NCBI GenBank assembly: GCA_029266835.1
Contig: JAQSWD010000018.1
Coordinates: 1-64,000, forward strand
Length of the DNA: 64,000 nucleotides
Source of the DNA: Steroidobacteraceae bacterium
Lineage (GTDB): Bacteria > Pseudomonadota > Gammaproteobacteria > Steroidobacterales > Steroidobacteraceae
Direction of reading: 5' to 3'
Each line of letters opens with the position of its first letter. The stretch's first letter is position 1. Shown piece by piece: positions 35,571 to 44,777 of the stretch. The notes below the pieces were generated by a model. That model searched no databases. It saw nothing but the letters and a program-made list of their open reading frames with translations, and was not told where the DNA came from. A program made the translations under genes and the position numbers.

Positions 35571-35663
35571 GGTGCCGGGTGGGGAAAGTGGGGAAAAGGC
35601 GCGCGGCGGTGGGGCGAGCGGAAAGGGCATCTCGCCTTTTCCCCACTTTCCCCACCCGGCACC
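35571..35663. repeat. Perfect 31-bp inverted repeat between nrdA and nrdB
   Basis: The arms at 35571-35601 and 35633-35663 are exact reverse complements (31 of 31) around a 31-nt centre; the arm contains GTGGGGAAAGTGGGGAAAAG. It fills the nrdA-nrdB gap and ends 9 nt before the nrdB start, leaving no recognisable Shine-Dalgarno for nrdB. Arm length equals that of the element at 18676-18788 and both are GGGGA-rich, so they may belong to one class of mobile palindromes. A transcript hairpin here could separate expression of nrdA and nrdB. Confidence 0.85.
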
Positions 35664-35667
35664 ATGA

Positions 35668-37325
35668 TCATTGGCAGGCCAGGCATTCGTCGTACTTCGC
35701 TTCGTCATTCTCCAGCGGCTTTTTGGGCCACGCGCGCGTGTTGTCGGCTTCGACACCGGCGAACCCCGCGCGCTGCACGCTCTTCGAACGGCAGTAGTAC
35801 AGCGACTTCACGCCGCGCTCCCAGGCCGTCCAGTGCAGCATGAGCAGGCACCGATCCCTCATGCGCGAGGATGGACTGCCAGGTGTCCTCGGTGTTGATG
35901 CCTTTTGCCTCCAGCAGCCTGGTCAGCGCCGGGTTGCGCACGCTGAACGACCCCGACAGCGTCTTGTGCGTGTAGATGTTCGCCGGAATCGGCTCGATGC
36001 AGGCGCTGGTGCCGCCGCAGATCACCGAGATGCTGGCGGTGGGCGCGATCGCCAGTTTGTGGGAGAAGCGTTCGGCGACGCCACGCTCGGCGGCATCCGG
36101 ACAGGCGCCGCGTTCTTCAGCCAGCACGCGCGACGCTTCATCGGCGGCTCGACGCAGATGCTTGAACATGCGCAGGTTGGCGGCACGCGCCAGGGCACCC
36201 TCGAACGGGATGCCGTTGTTCTGCAGCCAGGAGTGAAAGCCCATCGCGCCCAACCCCACCGAGCGTTCACGCGAGGCGGAATACCTGGCGGCATTCATCG
36301 AATCCGGGGCATTGTCGATGAAATCCTGCAGCACGTTGTCGAGCATGCGCAGCACGTCTTCGATGAAGCGCGGCTCCCGACTCCACTCTTCCCAGGTCTC
36401 GAAATTCACCGAGCTCAGGCAGCACACCGCGGTACGCGCCTTGCCGTGGTGATCCACGCCCGTGGGCAGCAGGATCTCGCTGCACAGATTCGATTGGCGC
36501 ACTTTCAGGCCCAGCTCCTGCTGATGCGGCGCGAGCTGCCTGTTGGCGGTGTCGCTGAACAGCAGATAGGGCTCGCCCGTCTGCAGGCGGGTCTCGAGGA
36601 TTTTCTGCCAGAGCTTGCGCGCGTTGATCGAGCGCAGCGTCTCGCCGTTCTTCGGGCTCCTGAGCGCAAACGGCAGGTCGTCGCGCACCGCCTGCATGAA
36701 CTCGTCGGTGACGTTGACGCCATGGTGCAGGTTCAGGCTCTTGCGGTTGAAGTCACCCGAGGGTTTGCGGATCTCGATGAACTCCTCGATCTCCGGGTGA
36801 TGCACATCAAGTCTGGCCGCAGCCCTTCACCGTCTCGCCGATCGAGCGCACGCCGCCCCAGTAGGTGCCGATGCCACCACCGTTCGAGGCCAGCCACACA
36901 TTCTCCGTCCAGGTATTCACGATGCCGTCGAGGTTGTCCTCCACGGCGTTCAGGAAACAGGAGATGGGCAGACCGCGCTCGGTTCCGCCGTTCGAAAGAA
37001 TGGGCGTGGCCGGCATGAACCACAGCCTGGACATGTAGTCGTACAGCCGCTGCGCGTGCGCGGCGTCATCGGAATAGGCGCGCGCGACGCGCGCGAACAA
37101 GTGCTGCGGCGTCTCGCCCGTCAGCAGGTAGCGGTCGACCAGCGTGGCTTTGCCGAAGTTGGTGAGCAGCGCGTCACGCGAAGGGTCGATGGTGACTTCA
37201 ATGGCGGCGCGTGCGGCCTTCGCGGAATCGATTCCAGGAGTTGCGCTCGCGAGATCATTCGCGCGGGATTTCCCGGGCTCGCGCGCAAGTTTCGCGCGCA
37301 TGCCGGATACGGTTTGAATTGCCAT
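35668..37325 (-). pseudogene. nrdA: Class Ia ribonucleotide reductase alpha subunit, disrupted at two sites
   Basis: Starts at ATG 37325 with GGAG 9-12 nt upstream. Frame 1 covers residues 1-172 (PISCFLNAVEDN holds the first redox Cys; ends VRSIGETVKGCGQT). After a gap of about 30 residues at about 36,808-36,813 the frame changes and resumes LDVHHPEIEEFIEI, with the radical Cys in SNLCSEILL and the partner Cys in AVCCLSSVN, up to AHEGSV. After a second gap of roughly 55 residues at about 35,848-35,853 the C-terminus resumes LLMLHWTAWERGVKSLYYC and ends with the redox pair CLAC. Both gaps break the frame, so no full enzyme can be made. Confidence 0.9.
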
Positions 37326-37328
37326 TCA

Positions 37329-37361
37329 CTGCTCCTTGGCCAAGGTCAGGGAATGGAGCAG
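37329..37361 (-). promoter_or_regulatory. Hairpin covering the nrdA Shine-Dalgarno
   Basis: On the minus strand CTGCTCC (from 37361 to 37355) pairs with GGAGCAG (37335 to 37329), a 7-bp stem that includes the nrdA ribosome-binding GGAG just before the ATG at 37325. A second long-range pair, CTGCCGGC (3' side of the riboswitch, 37440-37433) with GCCGGCAG (37398-37391), could compete with aptamer closure. This is the likely expression platform, acting on translation. The base pairing is seen; the switching is inference. Confidence 0.6.
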
Positions 37362-37429
37362 CGCGGTTCTGCAGCGGCAGATTCACGCTACTGCCGGCAC
37401 ACCCCGTCCGATCAGAAGATTTCAAGTTG

Positions 37430-37640
37430 TGCGCCGGCAGGTCTCCTGGCTCACCGCTCCATCGCGACTTGTTAGGCCTTCCCGAGACTCCGTCTCAGTG
37501 ACCTCGACACATTTTCACAGGGAAAATGTCACATTTCGCTTGCGGTCTACAGTTGCGGGGGCAGCTGCGGATTCAGCGAGTCACTACGATTCGCCTCACC
37601 GCATTCCCTTTTCATCGCGCTTTCGCGCGAACCGATGCAC
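37430..37640 (-). promoter_or_regulatory. Cobalamin (B12) riboswitch upstream of nrdA
   Basis: The minus-strand leader shows all main landmarks in order: AAAAGGGAA, GCGGTGAGGCGAATC, the core GCTGCCCCCGCAACTGTA, the CACTGAGACGGAGTCTCGGG arm with GGGAAGG, and the B12 box GAGCCAGGAGACCTGCC. Limits are approximate. Cobalamin riboswitches before class I ribonucleotide reductase genes are known in bacteria that also have the B12-dependent class II enzyme: with B12 present, the B12-independent enzyme is turned off. It implies an nrdJ gene elsewhere in this genome. This region, 37326-37698, is the only stretch over 300 nt without a gene. Confidence 0.95.
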
Positions 37641-37698
37641 GACGAGATGTTGTGTTTCGTGACGGGAATTTGTCAACCGCTTGTGTGAAAGGAAAATC

Positions 37699-38544
37699 GT
37701 GAAGAAGTTTTTGAAATGGACGGGATTCGTCGTCGTTGGAGTCGTCGCCGTGGCGCTGGCCGCATTCGCATGGCTGTATCTCGCGTCCGAGCGCGTGCTG
37801 GCACGCGAGTACACGGCCACCGACCCGGTGTCGCTGACCATTCCCGGCGAAGCCACCGAAATCTCGGAGGGTCATCGTATCGCGCAACTGGCCGGTTGCC
37901 TGCATTGCCATGGTGACAACCTCACCGGAAGCGTTGTCGACGACATCCCGAATTTCGTGCGCCTGGTGGCACCGAACATCAGCACCCTGCTGCCGGCTTA
38001 CTCGGACGCGCAGCTCGCCACGATGTTGCGCAAGGGCGTGAAGCCGGACGGCCACAGCGTGCTGTTCATGCCATCCGAAATGTTCCGGCATCTGGGGGAC
38101 GCCGATCTCGCGCGGCTCATCGCGTGGTTGCGCACCATGCCTGCGATCCCCGAGGGTGTTGAGGAGAAGACCCAGGTTCGCATCATCGGCCGTCTCATCC
38201 TCGCCAATGGCGACTACCAGCCGGGAGCGCTGGCCATCGAGTCGTTGCCTGCCGCGGTCAACACCTTCGATGCCAATGACCCCGTGAGTCACGGCCGCTA
38301 CCTGACCATGAACTTCTGCAGCGAATGCCACGGGCAGGATCTGCAGGGCTTCGCGCCCATCAACGCGCCCGCACTGGCCGTGGCCAAGGGATATTCCCCG
38401 GAACAGTTCACGCGGCTCATGCACGACGGCGTGGCGCTGGGAAACCGCGAGCTCAAGCTCATGGGCCCCACGTCGCGCGCGCGTTTCGCGAACCTCACGC
38501 CGGATGAAACCGCCGCCGTGCATGCATTCCTGCGAACACTCTGA
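37699..38544 (+). CDS. Membrane-anchored dihaem c-type cytochrome
   Basis: 281 residues from the GTG at 37699 (GAAAGGAAAA upstream gives a ribosome site). An N-terminal helix (FVVVGVVAVALAAFAWLYL) anchors it or serves as signal. Two cytochrome c domains follow, each with one haem site: CLHCH in the first and CSECH in the second, with Met-containing segments (FMPSEMF; LKLMGPTSRARFANL) that could supply axial ligands. Electron carrier on the periplasmic side; its partner is not evident. Its promoter shares the 373-nt region with the divergent nrdA riboswitch leader. Confidence 0.9.
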   Translation: MKKFLKWTGFVVVGVVAVALAAFAWLYLASERVLAREYTATDPVSLTIPGEATEISEGHRIAQLAGCLHCHGDNLTGSVVDDIPNFVRLVAPNISTLLPAYSDAQLATMLRKGVKPDGHSVLFMPSEMFRHLGDADLARLIAWLRTMPAIPEGVEEKTQVRIIGRLILANGDYQPGALAIESLPAAVNTFDANDPVSHGRYLTMNFCSECHGQDLQGFAPINAPALAVAKGYSPEQFTRLMHDGVALGNRELKLMGPTSRARFANLTPDETAAVHAFLRTL

Positions 38545-38553
38545 CGCTTCCGC

Positions 38554-39300
38554 TCAGGCGTTGTAACCGCCATCGACCGCGATGGTCGCGCCGGTGATGA
38601 AGCTGGCGCCCTGGCTCGCGAGAAACGCGACCGTGGCGCCGACTTCCTCCGGCTTGCCGTAGCGGCCGAGCGCGGTGCCCTGCTTCAGCACCTGGACAAA
38701 ATCGCGCTCGTCGTCGCGATTCATGTCGGTATCGATGGGGCCCGGCTCGATCACGTTGACGGTGATGCCGCGCGGACCGAGGTCGCGCGCCCAGCCGCGC
38801 GTGTACGCGGCAACCGCCGCCTTGGTGGCCGAGTAATCGGCGATGCCGGGCCAGGGCGAGGACGTGCCGCCCATCGAGCCGATGGAGATGATGCGACCGC
38901 CGTCCTGCATGATCTTCGCGGCTTCGCGCACCGCCGTGTTCACGCCGCCGACATTCACGGCGAACTGCCGAGCCACGTCCTCTTCAGTCACTTCGCCGAT
39001 CGGGCCGGTGATGAACACTCCGGCGTTGTTCACGAGGATGTCGAGGTGACCGAAATGTTCGGCGGTCCTTCGCACGAGGCTGGCCACTTCATCGGACCGG
39101 GCCTGGTCCGCCTGGAAGGCGACCGCGCGCACGCCTTTCTCCTGCAACTGACGCACCAGTGCTTTTGCCTTGTCGGCGTTCGATACGTAACTGATCGCCA
39201 CATCCGCGCCATCTTCGGCCAGCGAGCGGGCAATGGCCGCGCCGATGCCGCGGGACCCGCCGGTCACCAGCGCGACCTTGCCCGTGAGCTTATTGTTCAT
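38554..39300 (-). CDS. Short-chain dehydrogenase/reductase (SDR, FabG-like)
   Basis: 248 residues from the ATG at 39300. Classical SDR: cofactor motif TGGSRGIG at residues 13-20, NNAG near 92, catalytic Ser in ISIGSMGG and the YSATK pair, and a C-terminal FITGATIAVDGGYNA. The cofactor loop (SYVSNADKAKAL) lacks the Asp typical of NAD-only enzymes, so NADPH is possible. The substrate is unknown. It is divergent from the LysR gene at 39406 across 105 nt, so that regulator probably controls it. Confidence 0.93.
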   Translation of the reverse strand: MNNKLTGKVALVTGGSRGIGAAIARSLAEDGADVAISYVSNADKAKALVRQLQEKGVRAVAFQADQARSDEVASLVRRTAEHFGHLDILVNNAGVFITGPIGEVTEEDVARQFAVNVGGVNTAVREAAKIMQDGGRIISIGSMGGTSSPWPGIADYSATKAAVAAYTRGWARDLGPRGITVNVIEPGPIDTDMNRDDERDFVQVLKQGTALGRYGKPEEVGATVAFLASQGASFITGATIAVDGGYNA

Positions 39301-39405
39301 GACCTTCTCCGTGGGTGATTGGGATGGAAAGCCTATTGATGGCCTGCTTGGCGATAAATCCGCCATTCGTGACATCTTTGTTTCCAATCGTGAATAATCA
39401 GCGAC

Positions 39406-40341
39406 ATGTCGAGCCCCACCTTCAACCAGATGCTGGCGATGCGCGTGTACGTCCGCGTGGTCGAAGCCGGCACCTTCACCAAGGCGGCGGATTCGTTGCG
39501 CATCCCGAAGCCGACGGTGACCAAGCTGGTCCAGGCGCTGGAGAACCACCTGCGCATCAAGCTGCTGAATCGCACCACCCGGCGTGTGACCGTGACGCCC
39601 GATGGCTCGGCGTACTACGAACGCGTGGTGCGGTTGCTCGACGATCTGCAGGACATCGAGTCCAGCGTGACTTTCGCCAAGGAAAAGCCGCGCGGCCGGT
39701 TACGCATCGACGCCGGCGCGGCCGTCACCAATTTCATCCTGCTGCCCGCGCTGCCCGAGTTCCTCGATCGTTACCCCGACATCGCCGTCGAATGCGGCGT
39801 CAGCGACCGGCCCGCGGATCTCATTGGTGACAACGTGGACTGCGTGATCCGTGGCGGCCCGCTGCTCGAGCCCTCGCTGGTGGCGCGGCACATCGGCGAC
39901 ATGCGCTGGATGACCTGTGCCACGCCGGCGTATTTCGCGAAACACGGCAGGCCTACCCACCCGAACGACCTGCTCACCGGCCACGTGCTCGCGGCATACG
40001 TGTTTCCGCGCAGCGGCCGCATACGTCCGCTGCTGTTCGAGCGTGACGGCAAGCGCATCGAGATCCCGCCAAATCCACGCGTCGCGGTGAACGACAGCAG
40101 CGCCCACCTCGCATCACTGCGCGCCGGCACCGGTCTCGGCCAGCTCATCTCGTTCATGGTGTCGGCGAGCGGCGCGTCGCGGGAGCTCGTGCCCGTGCTC
40201 GAGGAATGGCAACCGCCGCCGTTGCCCGTGCACGTGCTGTATCCGGCGAACCGCCATCTCTCCAGCAAGGTGCGCGTGTTCATCGACTGGGCGGCGCAGT
40301 TGTTCGCGAGAAGCCCGTGTACCCGTCTACTGTCCGGCTGA
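39406..40341 (+). CDS. LysR family transcriptional regulator
   Basis: 311 residues, intact. N-terminal helix-turn-helix (AGTFTKAADSLRIPKPTVTKLVQALE) with the conserved LNRTTRRVTVTPDG wing, then a type 2 periplasmic-binding fold effector domain (AAVTNFILLPALPEFLDRYP). It belongs to the large LysR group that often sits divergent from an oxidoreductase, here the SDR gene. The shared 105-nt region contains a partial inverted repeat (GATTGGGATGGAAA against TTTCCAATC) that could be its binding site. The effector is unknown. Confidence 0.92.
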   Translation: MSSPTFNQMLAMRVYVRVVEAGTFTKAADSLRIPKPTVTKLVQALENHLRIKLLNRTTRRVTVTPDGSAYYERVVRLLDDLQDIESSVTFAKEKPRGRLRIDAGAAVTNFILLPALPEFLDRYPDIAVECGVSDRPADLIGDNVDCVIRGGPLLEPSLVARHIGDMRWMTCATPAYFAKHGRPTHPNDLLTGHVLAAYVFPRSGRIRPLLFERDGKRIEIPPNPRVAVNDSSAHLASLRAGTGLGQLISFMVSASGASRELVPVLEEWQPPPLPVHVLYPANRHLSSKVRVFIDWAAQLFARSPCTRLLSG

Positions 40342-40417
40342 AAGCGGGGGCATGCTAACTACCCGAGACCCGGTGCGCCTCGAGGCGTACGCGGCATGCC
40401 TGCCAGGCGATGACCGG

Positions 40418-43400
40418 TCAGTTCAGGACGATGAGCAGGTCCTTGGCATCCACCTGCAACCCCGGCTTCGCCAGCACCTCCGCGACGGTGCCTTCGACTT
40501 CCGCGCGCACGCTGGTCTCCATCTTCATGGCTTCCATCGTGAGCAGCAGTTCGCCCTTCTGCACGACACGGCGACGAAGCGAACGATCAGCGTCTTGCCG
40601 CGCTCGATGTCGATGCTGACTTCGTCACCCGGCTCCATGCCATAGAAGAACACCGGCGTGGGCAGCACGGCGCAGTCGCCGTAGGCAGCGCGGTCCCGGG
40701 CGTAGTCCAGGAACACCTTGGGATACATGAGATACGACGCGAACTGCGTGTCGGTGGCGGCGCGGCCTAACTTCTCGTCCAGCTTCTTGCGCTCGGTTTC
40801 CAGGTCCAGCGGCGCCATGGTGGCGCCGGGACGCTGCTCCAGCGGCTTCTGCCCTTTCAGCACCTTCTTCTGGATGCCCTCAGGCCAGCCGCCTTCGGGC
40901 CGGCCGAGATCGCCGCGCATCATCTGCACCACGGATTCGGGAAACGCGACTTCGTAGTTCGGGTCCAGCACCTGCTCGCGCGTGAGCCCCGAGGACACCA
41001 TCATGATGGCCAGGTCGCCGACCACCTTCGACGACGGCGTGACCTTCACGATGTTGCCGAACATCTGGTTGACGTCGGCATAGGCCTGCGAGACCTCGGG
41101 CCAGCGCGAATCATCGAGCCCCACCGACCGCGCCTGCTCCTTGAGATTCGTGTACTGGCCGCCCGGCATGGCGTGCACGTAGACCTCGGAGGCGCCGGCG
41201 CGCATGTCGCTCTCGAAAGCCAGGTAGTTTCTGCGCACCTGCTCCCAGTACATGGAGATGGCGCGCACCGCGGCGTGATCGATGCCGGGGTCGCGGTCGC
41301 TGAATCTCAGCGCTTCAATGATCGATCCAAGGTTGGGCTGCGAGGTGAAGCCCGACATCGCATCGATGGCGCCGTCCACGGCATCGCAGCCCGCGGCCAC
41401 GGCCGCCAGCACCGAGGCCGCGGCGATGCCCGAGGTGTCGTGCGTGTGGAAATGCACGGGCAGACCGAGCTCCGTCTTGAGCGCCTTTACCAGCGTGAAC
41501 GCGGCGTTGGGCTGGCACAGGCCCGCCATGTCCTTGATGCCGAGGATATGCGTGCCCGCCGCCTTCAGCTTGCGGCCCATCTCGAGGTAGTAGTCGAGCG
41601 TGTACTTGGTCTCCTGCGGCGAGGAGAGATTGCCCGAGTAGCAGATGGCGGCTTCGCACAGCTTGCCGGTGTCGACCACGGCGTCGATGGCGACGCGCAT
41701 GTTGTCCACCCAGTTCAGCGAATCGAACACGCGGAACACGTCGATGCCCGAAGTCGCCGCCTGCTTCACGAAGGCCTTGACCACGTTGTCCGGGTAGTTG
41801 GTGTAGCCCACCGCGTTCGAGGAACGCAGCAGCATCTGCAACAGCAGGTTCGGCATCAGCGCGCGGAACTGCTCGAGGCGCGACCACGGGTCTTCCTTGA
41901 GGAAACGCATGGCCACGTCAAAGGTGGCGCCGCCCCAGCATTCAACCGAGAACAGCTGCGGCAGCATGTGCGCGTAATACGGGGCGATCGCCGCCATGTC
42001 GGGCTGGCGCATCCGCGTGGCCAACAGCGACTGATGCGCGTCGCGCATCGTCGTGTCGGTGATCAGCACCTGCTTCTGCTCGAGAAGCCACTTCGCGAAC
42101 CCGGCGGCGCCCAGCTCATCGAGCTTCTGCTTGGTGCCCGCCGGCGGCGTCTTGGCAACATTCACCTTGGGCAGGCGCGCCAGCGTCATCTGCTTGGGTT
42201 TGAGACGCCCCTTCACTTCCGGGTTGCCGTTGACGATGACGTCGCCGATGAAAGTGAGGATGCGCGTGGCACGATCGCGCTTCTTCTCCCACTTGAAGAG
42301 CTCGGGCGTCTGGTCGATGAACTTGGTGGTGTAGTCGCCGTGCGCGAACTTCGGGTGCGTGATCACCTGGTCGAGGAAGCGCAGGTTGGTGGCCACGCCA
42401 CGGATGCGGAATTCCCAGAGCGCGCGATGCATGCGCGCGATGGCTTCCAACGGGTTCGGCGCCCAGGCCGTCACCTTCACCAGCATGGAGTCGTACGAGC
42501 GCGTGAGAATGGCGCCGGCATAAGCCGTGCCCGCGTCGAGGCGAATGCCGAAACCCGCGGGCGAGCGATACGCGGTGATCTTGCCGTAGTCCGGCGAGAA
42601 GTTGTTCTCGGGGTCTTCCGTGGTCACGCGACACTGCAGCGCGTGCGCGGTGATGTGGATGTCCTTCTGCGCGGGCACGCCGCTGTTCTCGTCGCCTATC
42701 TTTGCGCCATCCGCAATACGGATCTGCGCCTTCACCAGGTCTATGCCGGTGATGGCTTCAGTGACCGTGTGCTCCACCTGGATGCGCGGATTCACTTCGA
42801 TGAAATAGAACTTGCCGCTCTCGGCGTCCTGCAGAAACTCGACGGTGCCGGCATTGCGGTACCTGACCGCGTTGCCGATCTGCAGCGCGTAACCGCAGAG
42901 CTCATTGCGCTGCGCCTCGGTGAGGAATGCCGCGGGCGCACGCTCGACCACTTTCTGGTTGCGGCGCTGCACGGTGCAGTCGCGCTCGAACAGGTGCACG
43001 AGGTTGCCGTGCGTGTCGCCGAGGATCTGCACTTCGATGTGCCGCGCCTGGCGAACCAGCTTCTCGAGGTACACCTCGTCGTTGCCGAAGCCGGCCTTGG
43101 CTTCGCGGCGCGCCACGGGCAGCAGCTCGGTCAACTGCGCGTCATTCTCGATGATGCGCATTCCGCGACCACCCCCGCCCCACGACGCCTTGAGCATCAC
43201 CGGGTAGCCCACCTCGGCCGCCTGCTTCTTGCAGGCTTCCATGTCGGCGGGCAGCGGCGGCGTGGCCGGCATCACCGGCACCTTCGCGCGGGTAGCTAGA
43301 TTGCGCGCAGCGACCTTGTTGCCGAGATCGCGCATGATCTCGGGCGTGGGTCCGACGAAGATGACGCCCTCGCGATTGCAGGCTTCGACGAATTCGGGAT

Positions 43401-43674
43401 TCTCGGAAAGAAAACCGTAGCCCGGATGAATCGCATCGACCTTGGCCTCCACCGCGATGCGCAGGATGTCCTCGATGTCGAGGTACGCGTCCACCGGCGC
43501 CTTGCCGCGGCCCACCAGGTAGGCCTCGTCGGCCTTGGTCCGGTGCAGGGAGAAGCGGTCTTCCTGCGAGTAGATCGCGATGGTGCGGATGCCCAGCTCG
43601 TTGGCGGCCCGCATGACGCGGATGGCGATCTCACCGCGATTGGCGACGAGCAGGCTCTTGATGCGAGTCAACAT
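40418..43674 (-). pseudogene. pyc: Pyruvate carboxylase, disrupted near the biotin carrier domain
   Basis: Single-chain enzyme (usually about 1,150 residues) that makes oxaloacetate from pyruvate and bicarbonate. Domains in order: biotin carboxylase with the ATP-grasp loop WGGGGRGMRI (residues about 1-450), carboxyltransferase with the metal site DTTMRDAHQSLLATR (from about 535), then the start of the C-terminal part (EVSIDIERGKTLIVRFVAV). At about 40,564 the frame changes and roughly 60 residues are missing; the other frame resumes with QKGELLLTMEAMKMETS, which holds the biotinylated Lys, and ends VDAKDLLIVLN at 40418. As sequenced the product lacks its biotin domain and should be inactive. 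Confidence 0.9.
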
Positions 43675-43808
43675 GGATCTCTGTCTCTGCTTCTTTCTAG
43701 TATCGTGCCGGACGCGGAATTGTAACGAGATCGGCGGGCCCTTCTGGCGTCAATTTCGGTGCTGATACCGCTCGCATGCACTCGCTTCGTGCGCGAAATG
43801 GAGCTCAC

Positions 43809-44747
43809 ATGTTTGCCATCGCCATCCACGGCGGCGCCGGAACCTTGTCCCGCGCCGGGACATCGGCCGATCAGGAGGCCGCCTATCTGCAGGGCCTTGA
43901 GTCCGCGCTGGATGCGGGTTATTCGCTGCTGCACGAGGGTGGCAGCAGCCTCGACGCGGTAACCGCCGCGGTTGTCTCGCTGGAAGACAATCCGTTGTTC
44001 AACGCGGGACGCGGCGCCGTGTTGTCGCGTGACGGACTGGCCGAACTGGATGCGTCGATCATGGACGGCGCCACGCTGGCCGCGGGCGCGGTGTGCGGCC
44101 TCAGGCACATTCGCAACCCGATCACGCTGGCGCGGCGCGTGATGGACAGATCACCGCACGTCATGCTGGTGGGTGAAGGTGCCGAAGATTTCGCGCGCAA
44201 CCAGGGAGTGGAACTGGTTTCCAACGAGTACTTCCGCACGGACATCCGGCAAAGACAACTGCATCGCCTGCTGCAGGGTGCGGCGGAGAAAGAGAACGAT
44301 CTGCTGGCGCATGGTCCGGCCTCCGGCATCGATGCGGGGATGGGAACCGTCGGCGCGGTGGCGCTGGATGCGCGCGGCAACGTGGCCGCGGCGACGTCCA
44401 CGGGCGGCATGACGGGCAAACGATGGGGACGCGTGGGCGATTCACCCATCATCGGCGCCGGCACCTACGCGTCGAACGGCGGCTGCGCGGTGTCGGCCAC
44501 CGGGCACGGCGAATACTTCATCCGCGCCGTGGTGGCGCATGACATCAGCGCGCAGATGCAATACGCGAAGCTGACGCTGGCGGAGTCCGTGAAGAACACG
44601 CTGGCGCGCATGAAGGCGCTGGGCGGCAACGGCGGCGTGGTGGCGATCGCACCGGATGGCGAGATCGTGCTGGATTTCAACAGCGAGGGGATGTTCCGCG
44701 GCGTGCGCTCGTCGGGCGGGCGACGCGAGGTGTCTATCTATCGCTGA
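43809..44747 (+). CDS. iaaA: Isoaspartyl peptidase/L-asparaginase (Ntn-hydrolase)
   Basis: 312 residues from the ATG at 43809 (FAIAIHGGAGTL, the conserved family start). Made as a precursor that cleaves itself before the nucleophile Thr in MGTVGAVALD, giving alpha and beta chains. Conserved regions include the RGAVLSRDGLAELDASIMDG strand pair and TGGMTGKRWGRVGDSPIIGA that lines the active site. It removes isoaspartyl dipeptides and hydrolyses asparagine, mainly in the cytosol. It is divergent from pyc across 134 nt. Length and catalytic residues are normal. Confidence 0.94.
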   Translation: MFAIAIHGGAGTLSRAGTSADQEAAYLQGLESALDAGYSLLHEGGSSLDAVTAAVVSLEDNPLFNAGRGAVLSRDGLAELDASIMDGATLAAGAVCGLRHIRNPITLARRVMDRSPHVMLVGEGAEDFARNQGVELVSNEYFRTDIRQRQLHRLLQGAAEKENDLLAHGPASGIDAGMGTVGAVALDARGNVAAATSTGGMTGKRWGRVGDSPIIGAGTYASNGGCAVSATGHGEYFIRAVVAHDISAQMQYAKLTLAESVKNTLARMKALGGNGGVVAIAPDGEIVLDFNSEGMFRGVRSSGGRREVSIYR

Positions 44748-44777
44748 CGCGAAGCCGGAAGCGTGTACCGCACCTGG

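Noticed and set aside
34618-37325. Inteins or programmed frameshifts as an explanation of the split nrdA and nrdB
   Set aside because: Inteins add sequence and programmed shifts lose none; here conserved codons are missing at each break.
41173-43299. 708-codon plus-strand frame over pyc
   Set aside because: Antisense shadow of the well-conserved pyruvate carboxylase sequence.
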